DNA of 7,342 nt from Streptosporangiaceae bacterium (GCA_030038715.1 JASHSO010000519.1:1-7342); one strand, 5' to 3'; positions 1 to 6,244 are shown, counted from the stretch's first letter. Numbers and translations: made by a program. The notes: generated from the sequence alone by a model not told the origin.

Positions 1-2031
1 GCCAGGAGCCTGAACGGGGTCGCCACACTCGGTGTCCAGCAGGGGCACGATGTGCTGGTGCGAGCGAGCGGCCCGCAGGCTGCGGCGGCACTCGCGGCCC
101 TGCGCGAACTCGCTTTGCGGAACTTCGACGAGCCGCCCGCACGGCAGCCGGCGGGGAGTCCGGTTGAGCAGACAGCGGCCCAGTTCGCGGCTGGCGAGTC
201 TGGCTCGCCCGTCCCTGCCGCGCCACCCGGTGCCGACGAGCGTTCTAGCCTCCCCGTCCCGACCGCGCCGGCCGGTGCCGCTGCGGCCGGGCGCCAGCCC
301 GTTCCGGGAGAAATCCTGCGGGGAATCCCCGGCTCGCCGGGCATAGCGATCGGCGACGCCGTGCATCTCCGGCCCGCCGCCATCACGGTGCCGCGCGGGC
401 GTGCGGCGGACGCTAACGCGGAACTTGCCCGGCTCGACGCCGCGCTGGAAGCCACGCGGCGGCAGATCCAGGCTGCGCGAGACTCGGTAGCCGCACGTAG
501 CGGCGCGGCCTACGAGGCCGGCATCTTCGACGCTCACCTGCTGTTCCTCGATGATGAGGCGCTCGTCGAGCCCGCCAGGCGCAGCATCGGCGCGGGAAGG
601 AACGCCGCCGACGCGTGGGACAGCGCCGTGCGCGACATGGCCGCGGCCTGGCGGCGGCTGGCCGACCCCTATCAGCGCGAGCGCGCGGCGGACGTCGAGA
701 GCGTCGGAGCGCAGGTGCTCGCGAACCTGCTCGGCGAGGCCCGGGCAGAGCCGGCTGGGGCTGGGGTCGTGGTGGCAGGCGAGCTCACCCCGGCGGATAC
801 TGCCGGTTTCGACCCGGCGGTGGTCCGGGGCATCGCGACCGCATACGGTGGTCCGACGTCTCACGCAGCCATCCTCGCCAGGGCGCTCGGCATTCCAGCG
901 GTGCTCGGCCTGGGGTCAGCCGTGCTGGAGATCCGGGAGGCGACCCCGCTGCTGCTCGACGGCGACCAGGGATCGGTGTTGGTCGCGCCGGGCCCCGCGG
1001 ACGTTGCAGCCGCGGAGCTGGCAAAAGAGCGCGCCGCGACGGCGGCCACGCGCGCCAGGCAGCTTGCCGGGCAGCCGGCCGTCACCGTGGATGGCGTCAC
1101 CATCGAGGTCGCCGCGAACGCTGGGTCGGCGCAGGACGTCCGGCATGCGGTAGCCCAAGGCGCGGACGGGATCGGGCTGCTGCGGACCGAGTTCGTGTTT
1201 CTCGCGGCTGAGCAGATGCCGACCGAGGCCGAGCAGGAAGCCGTCTATGCCGAGATCGCGGCGATCCTAGACGGTCGGCCGCTGATCATCCGGACGCTGG
1301 ACGTCGGGGCCGACAAGCCCCTGCCCTACCTGCCGCGTGATGCCGAGCCGAATCCGGCGCTCGGCCAGCGTGGCATCCGGCTCGGCCTGGCCAGGACCGA
1401 CCTGCTGCTCGTACAGGTTCGGGCTGCGCTGCGGGTGGCGGCCAGCCATCCAGTGCGGCTGATGTTCCCCATGGTGGCAACCGAGCACGAGGTGCAGTCG
1501 GCGCTGGCGGTGGTCTCCTCCGCTCGGCGCGGTCTTGAGGCCGAGGGCATGTCGGCGGGCGCCGGTGCGCCGATGGAGGTCGGCATCATGATCGAAGTTC
1601 CGGCCGCCGCACTGTCCGCGGCGGTGCTGGCTGGCGAGGTCGACTTCTTCTCTGTCGGGACCAACGACCTTACCCAGTACACAATGGCCGCCGATCGCGA
1701 GGTTTCCGCGGTTGCCGCACTGGGTGACGCCCTGCACCCGGCAGTGCTGACGCTGATCGGCCGGGCGGCGGCAGCGGCGACCGGCGCCGGGCGATGGATC
1801 GGAGTGTGCGGCGAGCTTGCCGCGGATCCGCTGGCGGTTCCGCTGCTGCTCGGTCTTGGCGTCCGCGAGCTCTCGGTCAGCGCCGCGTCCGTCGGCGCGG
1901 TCAAGCAGGCGGTCCGGGCTACTAGCCTGACGACGGCCGCGGACCTGGCCAGACGCGCGCTGGAGCTGGCGTCTGCCGAGGCGGTCAGGGAGATGGTGCG
2001 CCGTCGCACGGACGCCGGTATGACATGCTGA
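1..2031 (+). CDS. HPr-Enzyme I fusion, phosphoenolpyruvate-protein phosphotransferase (5' truncated; possibly DhaM-type)
   Basis: This protein moves phosphate from PEP to the PTS in the cytoplasm. The frame is open from base 1, so the true start lies upstream. The first ~40 codons are the C-terminal half of HPr: ARSLNGVATLGV holds the regulatory-serine position (bases 7-9), while the phospho-His of HPr is off the window. An Ala/Pro-rich linker follows (bases ~121-305). A full-length Enzyme I of about 574 residues then starts near base 307 (GIPGSPGIAIG). Its landmarks are GGPTSHAAILAR with the phospho-His codon at 862-864, the PEP-site arginine in GLLRTEF (1183), LDVGADKPLPYL, LGQRGIRLGL, VGTNDLTQYTMAADR, and the catalytic Cys in GVCGE (1807-1809). 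Spacing matches E. coli EI (His189, Cys502), so the enzyme looks active. HPr-EI fusions are known for DhaM, the phosphoryl donor of dihydroxyacetone kinase, which carries EIIA-Man in front. That domain, if present, is outside the window. A free-standing HPr-EI protein is the alternative. Confidence 0.95.
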   Translation, partial: ARSLNGVATLGVQQGHDVLVRASGPQAAAALAALRELALRNFDEPPARQPAGSPVEQTAAQFAAGESGSPVPAAPPGADERSSLPVPTAPAGAAAAGRQPVPGEILRGIPGSPGIAIGDAVHLRPAAITVPRGRAADANAELARLDAALEATRRQIQAARDSVAARSGAAYEAGIFDAHLLFLDDEALVEPARRSIGAGRNAADAWDSAVRDMAAAWRRLADPYQRERAADVESVGAQVLANLLGEARAEPAGAGVVVAGELTPADTAGFDPAVVRGIATAYGGPTSHAAILARALGIPAVLGLGSAVLEIREATPLLLDGDQGSVLVAPGPADVAAAELAKERAATAATRARQLAGQPAVTVDGVTIEVAANAGSAQDVRHAVAQGADGIGLLRTEFVFLAAEQMPTEAEQEAVYAEIAAILDGRPLIIRTLDVGADKPLPYLPRDAEPNPALGQRGIRLGLARTDLLLVQVRAALRVAASHPVRLMFPMVATEHEVQSALAVVSSARRGLEAEGMSAGAGAPMEVGIMIEVPAAALSAAVLAGEVDFFSVGTNDLTQYTMAADREVSAVAALGDALHPAVLTLIGRAAAAATGAGRWIGVCGELAADPLAVPLLLGLGVRELSVSAASVGAVKQAVRATSLTTAADLARRALELASAEAVREMVRRRTDAGMTC

Positions 2032-2078
2032 ACCCTGATGACCCCTCAGGCTGCATCCGGCGTCACTGGCAGGACTAG

Positions 2079-2084
2079 TAGGAT
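2079..2084 (+). promoter_or_regulatory. Possible -10 box (TAGGAT) ahead of the pgsA-like gene
   Basis: TAGGAT fits the actinobacterial TAnnnT -10 pattern. It lies in a short AT-richer patch (2076-2087) in the 66-base gap after the Enzyme I gene. The ATG at 2098 is only 13 bases downstream, so a transcript from here would be leaderless or nearly so. That would fit the poor Shine-Dalgarno sequence. No TTGAC-like -35 box is visible at normal spacing, so this is weak. Confidence 0.2.
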
Positions 2085-2097
2085 AATTCGGACAGTT

Positions 2098-2664
2098 ATG
2101 GATCAGCGGCGCTCGGCGCAGCTTCTCAACGGCATCAGCCTGGCGCGAGTTGTGCTGGCGGTGCCGATCATGGCGCTGATCCTGGTCGGGCCGACTGTCA
2201 GGTATGCCTACGTGGTGGCGGCCGTGCTGTTCACGGCGGCCGCGGCCACCGACTTCCTGGACGGGTACCTTGCCCGGAGATGGCGCCGGACCTCGGACCT
2301 GGGCGTCTTCTTGGACACTACGGCCGACAAGCTGCTGATCGCCGGCGTCCTCATCGCGTTGGTTTCCGTCGGCCGCGCATCACCGTGGGCGGCGGTCGTG
2401 ATCGTGGGTCGGGAGCTAGCCGTGCTTGGGCTGAAGGCCGCGGCCGCCTCCGGTGGAACCGTGGTGCTGCCGTCGATCTGGGGGAAGCTGAAGTTCAACG
2501 TGCAGTTCGTCGCGATCATCCTCGCGATCCTCCGGTACGACCAGCGGATCGGAGTCATGTACCTAGACGAGTGGGCCATGACAGTGGCTGCCGTAGTCAC
2601 CGTCCTGTCCGCCTGGAGCTACCTGCCCCAGTTCTCCGCCGTGGTCAGGGGCGTGCGGCAGTGA
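2098..2664 (+). CDS. pgsA: CDP-alcohol phosphatidyltransferase, PgsA-like (phosphatidylglycerophosphate synthase)
   Basis: Members of this integral membrane family swap the CMP of CDP-diacylglycerol for an alcohol; PgsA uses glycerol-3-phosphate to make phosphatidylglycerophosphate. From the chosen ATG the protein has 188 residues, the usual PgsA length. The CDP-alcohol signature is complete at residues 52-77: D52, D55, G56, A59, R60, G69, D73 and the catalytic D77. The opening LLNGISLARVVL resembles the N-terminus of PgsA, and the later stretch around GKLKFNVQFVAIIL resembles its conserved GKxKT...Q segment. About five or six hydrophobic segments are visible. An in-frame ATG at 2038 would add 20 residues not typical of the family, so 2098 is preferred although its Shine-Dalgarno is weak. 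The stop overlaps the next start as GTGA, implying translational coupling. The exact alcohol acceptor (glycerol phosphate versus inositol phosphate or another) is inferred from resemblance, not proven. Confidence 0.88.
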   Translation: MDQRRSAQLLNGISLARVVLAVPIMALILVGPTVRYAYVVAAVLFTAAAATDFLDGYLARRWRRTSDLGVFLDTTADKLLIAGVLIALVSVGRASPWAAVVIVGRELAVLGLKAAAASGGTVVLPSIWGKLKFNVQFVAIILAILRYDQRIGVMYLDEWAMTVAAVVTVLSAWSYLPQFSAVVRGVRQ

Positions 2665-3674
2665 CCGCCGCGCCGGGCCAGAGTCCGGTTCTCGTCACCG
2701 GCGGGAGCGGCTTCGTGGGCGGTGCCATCGTGGACGCGCTGGTCGCGGGCGGTCGGCCGGTGCGTGCACTGGCCCGGTCGAAGCAGGCGGCCGACGGGCT
2801 GGCGGCGCGTGGCGCCGAGCCCGTCACCGGGGACGTTCTGGACACCGAGAGCCTGGTGCGCGGCATGGACGGCTGTGGCACGGTGTACCACGCTGCCGGG
2901 ATGAACACGTTCTGCCTTGCCGACCCCAAGCCGATGGAACGGGTCAACGTGGACGGCTCAGCCAACGTGGTCGCGGCCGCCGCGAAGGCCGGCGTCGGCC
3001 GCGTCGTGTACACCTCTTCCGCGGCCGCCATCGGAGAAGTTCACGGAACTGTCGGCAACGAGACTTCGGCGCACCGCGGGTGGTTCCTGTCGGAGTACGA
3101 GCGGACCAAGTACCTTGCGGAGAAGCGCGTCGTGCACGTGGCCGCCGAGCTGAACGTGCCGGTGGTGTGCGTCAGCCCGTCGTCCGTGCAGGGTCCTGGC
3201 CGGCTTCACGGCACCGCGCGGCTGCTGCTTTCCTACCTGAACGGAACACTGAAGTTCCTGGTGGACACCCGGATGAGCTTCCTGGACATCGCCGACTGCA
3301 CGACCGGCCACCTCCTCGCGGAGCAGCACGGCACCGCGGGGGAACGCTACGTGCTGAACGGCGCCACGTTCAGCACGCGCGAGCTGATCGCCCTGGTGGC
3401 CGCGAACACCGGCATCGAGCAGCGAGTGCGCTGGCTGCCAGGCCGGGCCGCGAGCGCCGCAGCCGTCGTGGTCGAGGCCGGAGCGAAGGCGGTCGGGCGT
3501 AAGCCGCCGCTTTGCCGGGAGATGATGAGAACGTTGCTGAACGGGCATACCTACGATGGCTCGCGTGCCGAGCGCGAGCTCGGAGTTCGCTACACGCCAG
3601 TCCACGAGACGATCACCAGAACGCTGCGCTGGTATTCGGAGAACGGCTATCTCACCAGGGCTGACCAGCAGTAA
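2661..3674 (+). CDS. NAD(P)-dependent epimerase/dehydratase, extended SDR (HpnA / dihydroflavonol-reductase-like)
   Basis: A 337-residue extended short-chain dehydrogenase/reductase. The Rossmann loop TGGSGFVG is at residues 13-20, an Asp in GDVLD at 58 suits the adenine pocket, HAAG at 77-80 is the usual loop after strand 4, and the catalytic set is Ser119/Ser120 in YTSSAAAIG plus Y146 and K150 in YERTK. The Arg at the end of strand 2 (RALARSK, R39) suggests NADP(H), by inference. Overall wording and the C-terminal part (GERYVLNG..., AERELGVRYTP, RWYSENGYL) resemble hopanoid-associated HpnA and dihydroflavonol-4-reductase-like proteins. The GTG start is chosen because it overlaps the upstream TGA as GTGA and leaves a normal SDR N-terminus; the frame stays open much further upstream, but only as a shadow of the previous gene. 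Its place between PgsA- and PlsC-type genes suggests a lipid or lipid-linked sugar substrate. The substrate is unknown, and no other hopanoid gene is in view. Confidence 0.88.
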   Translation: MTAAPGQSPVLVTGGSGFVGGAIVDALVAGGRPVRALARSKQAADGLAARGAEPVTGDVLDTESLVRGMDGCGTVYHAAGMNTFCLADPKPMERVNVDGSANVVAAAAKAGVGRVVYTSSAAAIGEVHGTVGNETSAHRGWFLSEYERTKYLAEKRVVHVAAELNVPVVCVSPSSVQGPGRLHGTARLLLSYLNGTLKFLVDTRMSFLDIADCTTGHLLAEQHGTAGERYVLNGATFSTRELIALVAANTGIEQRVRWLPGRAASAAAVVVEAGAKAVGRKPPLCREMMRTLLNGHTYDGSRAERELGVRYTPVHETITRTLRWYSENGYLTRADQQ

Positions 3675-3714
3675 CCGGCGAATTCTGTGATAGGTTTGCG
3701 TGGCGCTTGGCGTC

Positions 3715-3720
3715 AGGAGG
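3715..3720 (+). promoter_or_regulatory. Strong Shine-Dalgarno AGGAGG that fixes the plsC start
   Basis: A perfect AGGAGG lies four bases before the ATG at 3725. It decides against the in-frame TTG at 3707, which lies upstream of it, and against the later in-frame ATG at 3746, which is too far away. Confidence 0.75.
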
Positions 3721-3724
3721 GTTT

Positions 3725-4588
3725 ATGGCGCGCGAAGGCGAGCGAATGCTGCAGCAGAAGGTGAGCTCCGGGATCGCTCGTGGGTTCTTTCTTAATGGCG
3801 CGCTTCGACCGATCATCCGGCACTACGTACATCCCAAGATCACCGGCCTGGAGAACCTTGCCGATCACAGCCCACCCTTGATACTGGCGGCCAACCACTC
3901 CAGTCACATGGACACGCCGCTCATCCTGAACAGCCTGCCGAAGGACCTGCGGCGCCGCACCCTCGTCGCAGGGGCCTCCGACTACTTCTTCGCCAGCCGG
4001 CTGATGGGGCTGTTCGTGTCCGTGGCGATCGGCGCGGTGCCGATTGAGCGCAGGGGCGCCAGCAGGCAGTCCATGGAGCTGGTGAATCAGATACTTGAGC
4101 AGAACTGGTGCCTGGTCATGTACCCCGAGGGCAGCCGGACGCCGGACGGGCGCCTGTACAAGGGCAAGACCGGCATAGCCAGGCTGGCGCTCTCGGCGCA
4201 GGTGCCGGTCGTGCCGGTCGGTGTCGTCGGCACCTACGGCTCCATGCCCGCCGGCCGGTCCTGGCCGGTATCGGGCCAGGCTGAGGTGCGGTTCGGCAAG
4301 CCGCTGACGTTCGAGCGGTACCGGCTCGGGTCGGCGAGCCCGGTGGTACTGCGCGCGATCACCGACCAGATCATGTACGACATCATGGAACTGACCGGGC
4401 TGAGCTACGTGGACGAGTACGTCACCAGGGTGAAGGCACGGCAGGCGCGGGCCCGGTCGCAGGCAGAGTCGCCCGAACCGGCGGCACCAGGGCCAGCGGC
4501 CCTCGGGAAGGTGTCCGCGGAGGTCAACGGCGCGGCTGAGCCTGCTGACGAGCATCCCGATGCGCCAAGAGAGGCGTCGTCGGGCTGA
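3725..4588 (+). CDS. plsC: 1-acyl-sn-glycerol-3-phosphate acyltransferase, PlsC family
   Basis: This family transfers an acyl chain from acyl-CoA or acyl-ACP to lysophosphatidic acid at the inner face of the membrane, giving phosphatidic acid. The 287-residue protein has all four acyltransferase blocks: NHSSHMD at 57-63 (catalytic H58 and D63), AVPIERRG at 104-111, YPEGSRTPDG at 133-142 (acceptor-phosphate binding), and VPVVPVGVVGT at 160-170. The core ends near residue 235. A hydrophilic tail rich in Ala, Pro and Glu (about 236-287) follows; it looks disordered and is longer than in minimal PlsC proteins. The gene starts 50 bases after the SDR stop on the same strand, so an operon with pgsA and the SDR is likely. 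Phosphatidic acid leads to CDP-diacylglycerol, the substrate of the PgsA-like enzyme two genes upstream. Family assignment is firm; the acceptor could also be another lysolipid or a glycolipid. Confidence 0.92.
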   Translation: MAREGERMLQQKVSSGIARGFFLNGALRPIIRHYVHPKITGLENLADHSPPLILAANHSSHMDTPLILNSLPKDLRRRTLVAGASDYFFASRLMGLFVSVAIGAVPIERRGASRQSMELVNQILEQNWCLVMYPEGSRTPDGRLYKGKTGIARLALSAQVPVVPVGVVGTYGSMPAGRSWPVSGQAEVRFGKPLTFERYRLGSASPVVLRAITDQIMYDIMELTGLSYVDEYVTRVKARQARARSQAESPEPAAPGPAALGKVSAEVNGAAEPADEHPDAPREASSG

Positions 4589-4828
4589 ACCAAGCCAGCA
4601 GCCGGTGCCAGCCGCTGTGAGATCCCGACACTCGGGTTGTGACCGGGCGCGCCGGGCGCGCTACGCACGTGCCGCGCGATCTCTGGGGTCGTGCGGCCAG
4701 GGCATATCACCTGGGTACTCAAAGCCGCGGCGGAATCGGCGCGGTCCTTGCCGAGCCAAGTCGAGCCGAACCGCCTTATTGCCTGACTGGCTTTTCCCAG
4801 CACGAATGCAACCTGTTTATCGCGACAC

Positions 4829-4870
4829 CGGGACATAACGTTATGAACTATTTACCGATACGATGTCCCG
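4829..4870. repeat. 8-bp perfect inverted repeat enclosing an AT-richer core
   Basis: CGGGACAT (4829-4836) is matched exactly by ATGTCCCG (4863-4870), with a 26-base interval that is mostly A/T. The left arm overlaps the separate 12-bp palindrome. In RNA this would give an 8-bp stem with a large loop; in DNA it could be a paired binding site. Confidence 0.45.
4834..4845. repeat. Perfect 12-bp palindrome CATAACGTTATG (possible operator)
   Basis: A fully symmetric 12-mer in an AT-richer island, not next to any annotated start. The form suits a dimeric DNA-binding protein such as a TetR- or MarR-type regulator, but no regulator gene is in view and the site is not near an evident promoter. Confidence 0.35.
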
Positions 4871-4901
4871 CACCCCGAGCTGGCGGAGAATACGTCATCG
4901 C

Positions 4902-4939
4902 TTGACACTTGCTGCTGCTGTTTCATCAGCAGGTGTCAA
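4902..4939. terminator. 13-bp stem-loop between convergent genes, possible two-way terminator
   Basis: TTGACACTTGCTG (4902-4914) pairs with CAGCAGGTGTCAA (4927-4939); the only imperfection is a single T-G pair, and the loop is 12 bases. It lies between two converging genes, where a bidirectional terminator is expected, and actinobacterial terminators often lack a U-tract, as here. It is about 310 bases past plsC and 67 bases past the PRC-barrel stop. Because it is less GC-rich than usual for a terminator, a protein-binding inverted repeat is an equal alternative. Confidence 0.35.
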
Positions 4940-5005
4940 CCGACGACGTTTCGCAACGGAGGGTCCGCTGCTGGCACCGGGCGCGACCGTCGCCGAGACC
5001 TCGGA

Positions 5006-5365
5006 CTAGTCGCGCTCGCGGATCCAGTGCGGCCGGCCGAACATACGCCCGAGCATGTCGTGCATGTTATGGCCCGAATCGGCGAGCGCGTCGACATGGT
5101 AGACCGGGGGTCCGCTCGGCGGCGGGAGCTGGGCGGCCTGCTCGTCGTCAAGCGCCGTGTCAATGTGACTGCGCGTGATCTGCCGGACGTTGTCAGCGTC
5201 GATGAAGCGTAGTCCGCTGGAGGTGGCGATCACGAGGCCGTCGAAGACATCGAGCTGCGGCACTTGGAGCACGTGCTCCAGTGTCCCGATCTTGCTGCCG
5301 GTACTGCTGAGGACCGGCGTTCCGGGAACGGCAGCCTCGTAGGAGATGGGCGTTTCGTCGGTCAT
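5006..5365 (-). CDS. Small PRC-barrel-like protein of unknown function
   Basis: A 119-residue soluble protein without signal peptide or membrane segment. Residues ~10-65 read as a PRC-barrel-like beta fold: PGTPVLSSTGSKIGTLEHV, then DVFDGLVIAT, then GLRFIDADNVRQIT. This pattern of Gly turns and alternating hydrophobic residues is shared by PRC-barrel proteins in actinobacteria. A Pro-rich linker (PPPSGPPVY) leads to a C-terminal stretch (MHDMLGRMFGRPHWIRERD) that could form an amphipathic helix. PRC-barrels act as adaptor or RNA/protein-binding modules in known cases (RimM, photosynthetic reaction-centre H subunit); the role here is unknown. The ATG has an AAGGT Shine-Dalgarno with about a five-base spacer (- strand, near 5371-5375). 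The gene is divergent from pspA, which hints at a shared stress context but does not prove it. Confidence 0.75.
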   Translation of the reverse strand: MTDETPISYEAAVPGTPVLSSTGSKIGTLEHVLQVPQLDVFDGLVIATSSGLRFIDADNVRQITRSHIDTALDDEQAAQLPPPSGPPVYHVDALADSGHNMHDMLGRMFGRPHWIRERD

Positions 5366-5384
5366 CTGGCACCTTGCCTTGGCG

Positions 5385-5402
5385 CGGCCCGGCCTTGGGC
5401 CG
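5385..5402 (-). other. GC-only hairpin in the leader of the PRC-barrel gene
   Basis: CGGCCC (5385-5390) pairs with GGGCCG (5397-5402), giving a 6-bp all-GC stem with a 6-base loop. It sits about 19 bases before the ATG of the - strand gene and does not cover its Shine-Dalgarno. Such hairpins also arise by chance in GC-rich DNA. Confidence 0.3.
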
Positions 5403-5421
5403 GTCGGCCCACGATTTCAGG

Positions 5422-5427
5422 ACACTA
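5422..5427 (-). promoter_or_regulatory. Possible extended -10 box (TGC-TAGTGT) for the PRC-barrel gene
   Basis: Read on the - strand, TAGTGT is preceded by TGC, giving an extended -10 (TGn) that suits actinobacterial sigma-70-type promoters. It would leave a leader of about 50 bases that contains the GC hairpin. No -35 box is visible. Confidence 0.3.
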
Positions 5428-5455
5428 GCACCTCTCGTCGGCCCCGCCGCGCGAC

Positions 5456-5461
5456 TACGCT
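5456..5461 (+). promoter_or_regulatory. Possible -10 box (TACGCT) for pspA
   Basis: TACGCT fits TAnnnT and would give a leader of roughly 40 bases before the pspA ATG. There is no recognisable -35 box, and I see no clear sigma-54, sigma-E-type (GGAAC) or ClgR-like element in the 144-base divergent region. Confidence 0.2.
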
Positions 5462-5509
5462 CTGCAGCATAGGCAAGGCTCCGCTCATCGATCGCAGGGA
5501 GCAACGGAC

Positions 5510-6244
5510 ATGAGTCTCTTCCAGCGGGCCCACGACATCGTCGCGGCTAAGGCGAACAAGGCCCTCGACGCCGCCGAGAACCCTAACGAGATGCTCGACT
5601 ACTCCTACGAGCAGATGCTCGAGCACATCACCAAGGTTCGCCAGGCGCTCGTGGACATCGCGGCCTCGAAGAAGCAGATCGAGCTGCAGGAGCAGCAGTT
5701 GCAGCACTCGGTCGACCACCTGCAGGACCAGGCACAGGCCGCGCTGGCCCAGGGGAAAGAGGACCTGGCCAGGGAGGCACTGTCCCGCAAGGCAACCGCC
5801 CAGCAGCAGATCCAGAGTTTGGAGCCGCAGCGCCAGCAGCTGACCGAGGAAGAGCAGAAGATGGAACAGACCCTCGCCGCGCTCCAGCAGCGGGTCAACA
5901 ACTTCCGCTCGCAGAAGGAGGTCATGAAGGCGCAGTACACCGCTGCGTCCGCCGTCACCTCGGTGAACGAGGAAGCGGCCGGCATCTCCAGGAGCTTCAG
6001 CGATACCGGCGAGGCGCTGCAGCGTGCCCAGGACAAGATCGCGAACATGCAGGCCAGGGCCGGGGCCATGGACGAGCTCCTGCAGTCTGGCGTGCTCGAG
6101 GAGGTCGGCGGCAGCACCGACGACATCCAGAAGGAGCTCGATGAGGCTTCGTCGTCGGCTGACGTCGACAAGGAACTGGCAGCTATGAAGGCGCAGCTAG
6201 CGGCCGGATCAGCGGCACCGCCCGAGCTGACCTCTGGAAGCTGA
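5510..6244 (+). CDS. pspA: PspA/IM30 (Vipp1) family membrane-stress protein
   Basis: PspA/IM30 proteins are peripheral inner-membrane proteins of the ESCRT-III superfamily; they assemble into rods or rings on stressed membranes and limit proton leak. The 244-residue product starts with the typical amphipathic helix (MSLFQRAHDIVAAKANKALDAAE), then the ENPNEMLDYSYEQM segment, then a long Glu/Gln/Lys-rich coiled-coil hairpin (about residues 35-150, e.g. SKKQIELQEQQLQ and QQIQSLEPQRQQL). Further helices run to about residue 220, and a short Ala/Ser/Pro-rich tail ends it. There is no signal peptide or membrane span, as expected. AGGGAG lies eight bases before the ATG. The gene stands alone on its strand; the actinobacterial partners known elsewhere (ClgR regulator, Rv2743c-type membrane protein) are not in the window, and the nearest companion is the divergent PRC-barrel gene. 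Hairpins follow within 65 bases of the stop, suggesting a mostly monocistronic transcript. Confidence 0.95.
   Translation: MSLFQRAHDIVAAKANKALDAAENPNEMLDYSYEQMLEHITKVRQALVDIAASKKQIELQEQQLQHSVDHLQDQAQAALAQGKEDLAREALSRKATAQQQIQSLEPQRQQLTEEEQKMEQTLAALQQRVNNFRSQKEVMKAQYTAASAVTSVNEEAAGISRSFSDTGEALQRAQDKIANMQARAGAMDELLQSGVLEEVGGSTDDIQKELDEASSSADVDKELAAMKAQLAAGSAAPPELTSGS

Larger units (their letters stand above)
4589..5005. other. 417-base convergent intergenic region, no supportable gene
   Basis: This stretch separates the stop of plsC (+) from the stop of the PRC-barrel gene (-). Short open frames cross it, but none has a good ribosome-binding site, a recognisable protein or the third-position G/C bias of its neighbours. 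The left part is GC-rich, with the direct repeat GGGCGCGC twice near 4644-4660. From about 4800 to 4870 it is clearly richer in A/T than the rest of the window. It carries the palindrome, inverted repeat and stem-loop listed separately. It may hold terminators, a regulatory site or an unrecognised small RNA; the sequence alone does not decide. Confidence 0.6.

Noticed and set aside
1267..2009. Long - strand open frames opposite Enzyme I
   Set aside because: They are mirror frames of the strongly coding + strand; the Enzyme I motifs fix the true frame.
2038..2097. In-frame ATG at 2038 as an earlier start of the pgsA-like gene
   Set aside because: The extra 20 residues are hydrophilic and not family-like, there is no good Shine-Dalgarno, and the ATG at 2098 gives a typical PgsA N-terminus. 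It cannot be fully excluded because the Shine-Dalgarno at 2098 is also weak.
2280..2660. Long upstream extension of the SDR reading frame
   Set aside because: It overlaps the conserved pgsA-like gene in another frame and reads as Arg/Gly/Pro-rich non-protein sequence; the GTG at 2661 gives a normal SDR start.
3713..4555. 280-codon - strand frame opposite plsC
   Set aside because: Antisense shadow: no protein motif, while the + strand has all four PlsC blocks and a perfect Shine-Dalgarno.
4405..4905. Open frames on both strands across the plsC tail and intergenic region
   Set aside because: They are expected in GC-rich DNA, show no family resemblance or ribosome-binding site, and the - strand frame is partly antisense to plsC.
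4993..5004. CCGAG-AC-CTCGG palindrome just past the PRC-barrel stop as a terminator
   Set aside because: The stem is five bases with a two-base loop, too tight and short for a convincing terminator.
4863..5009. 48-codon + strand frame whose TAG stop overlaps the TAG stop of the PRC-barrel gene at CTAG
   Set aside because: No Shine-Dalgarno, mixed third-position bases in its first half, no recognised protein, and it runs through the 13-bp stem-loop. The shared stop follows from the palindromic CTAG.
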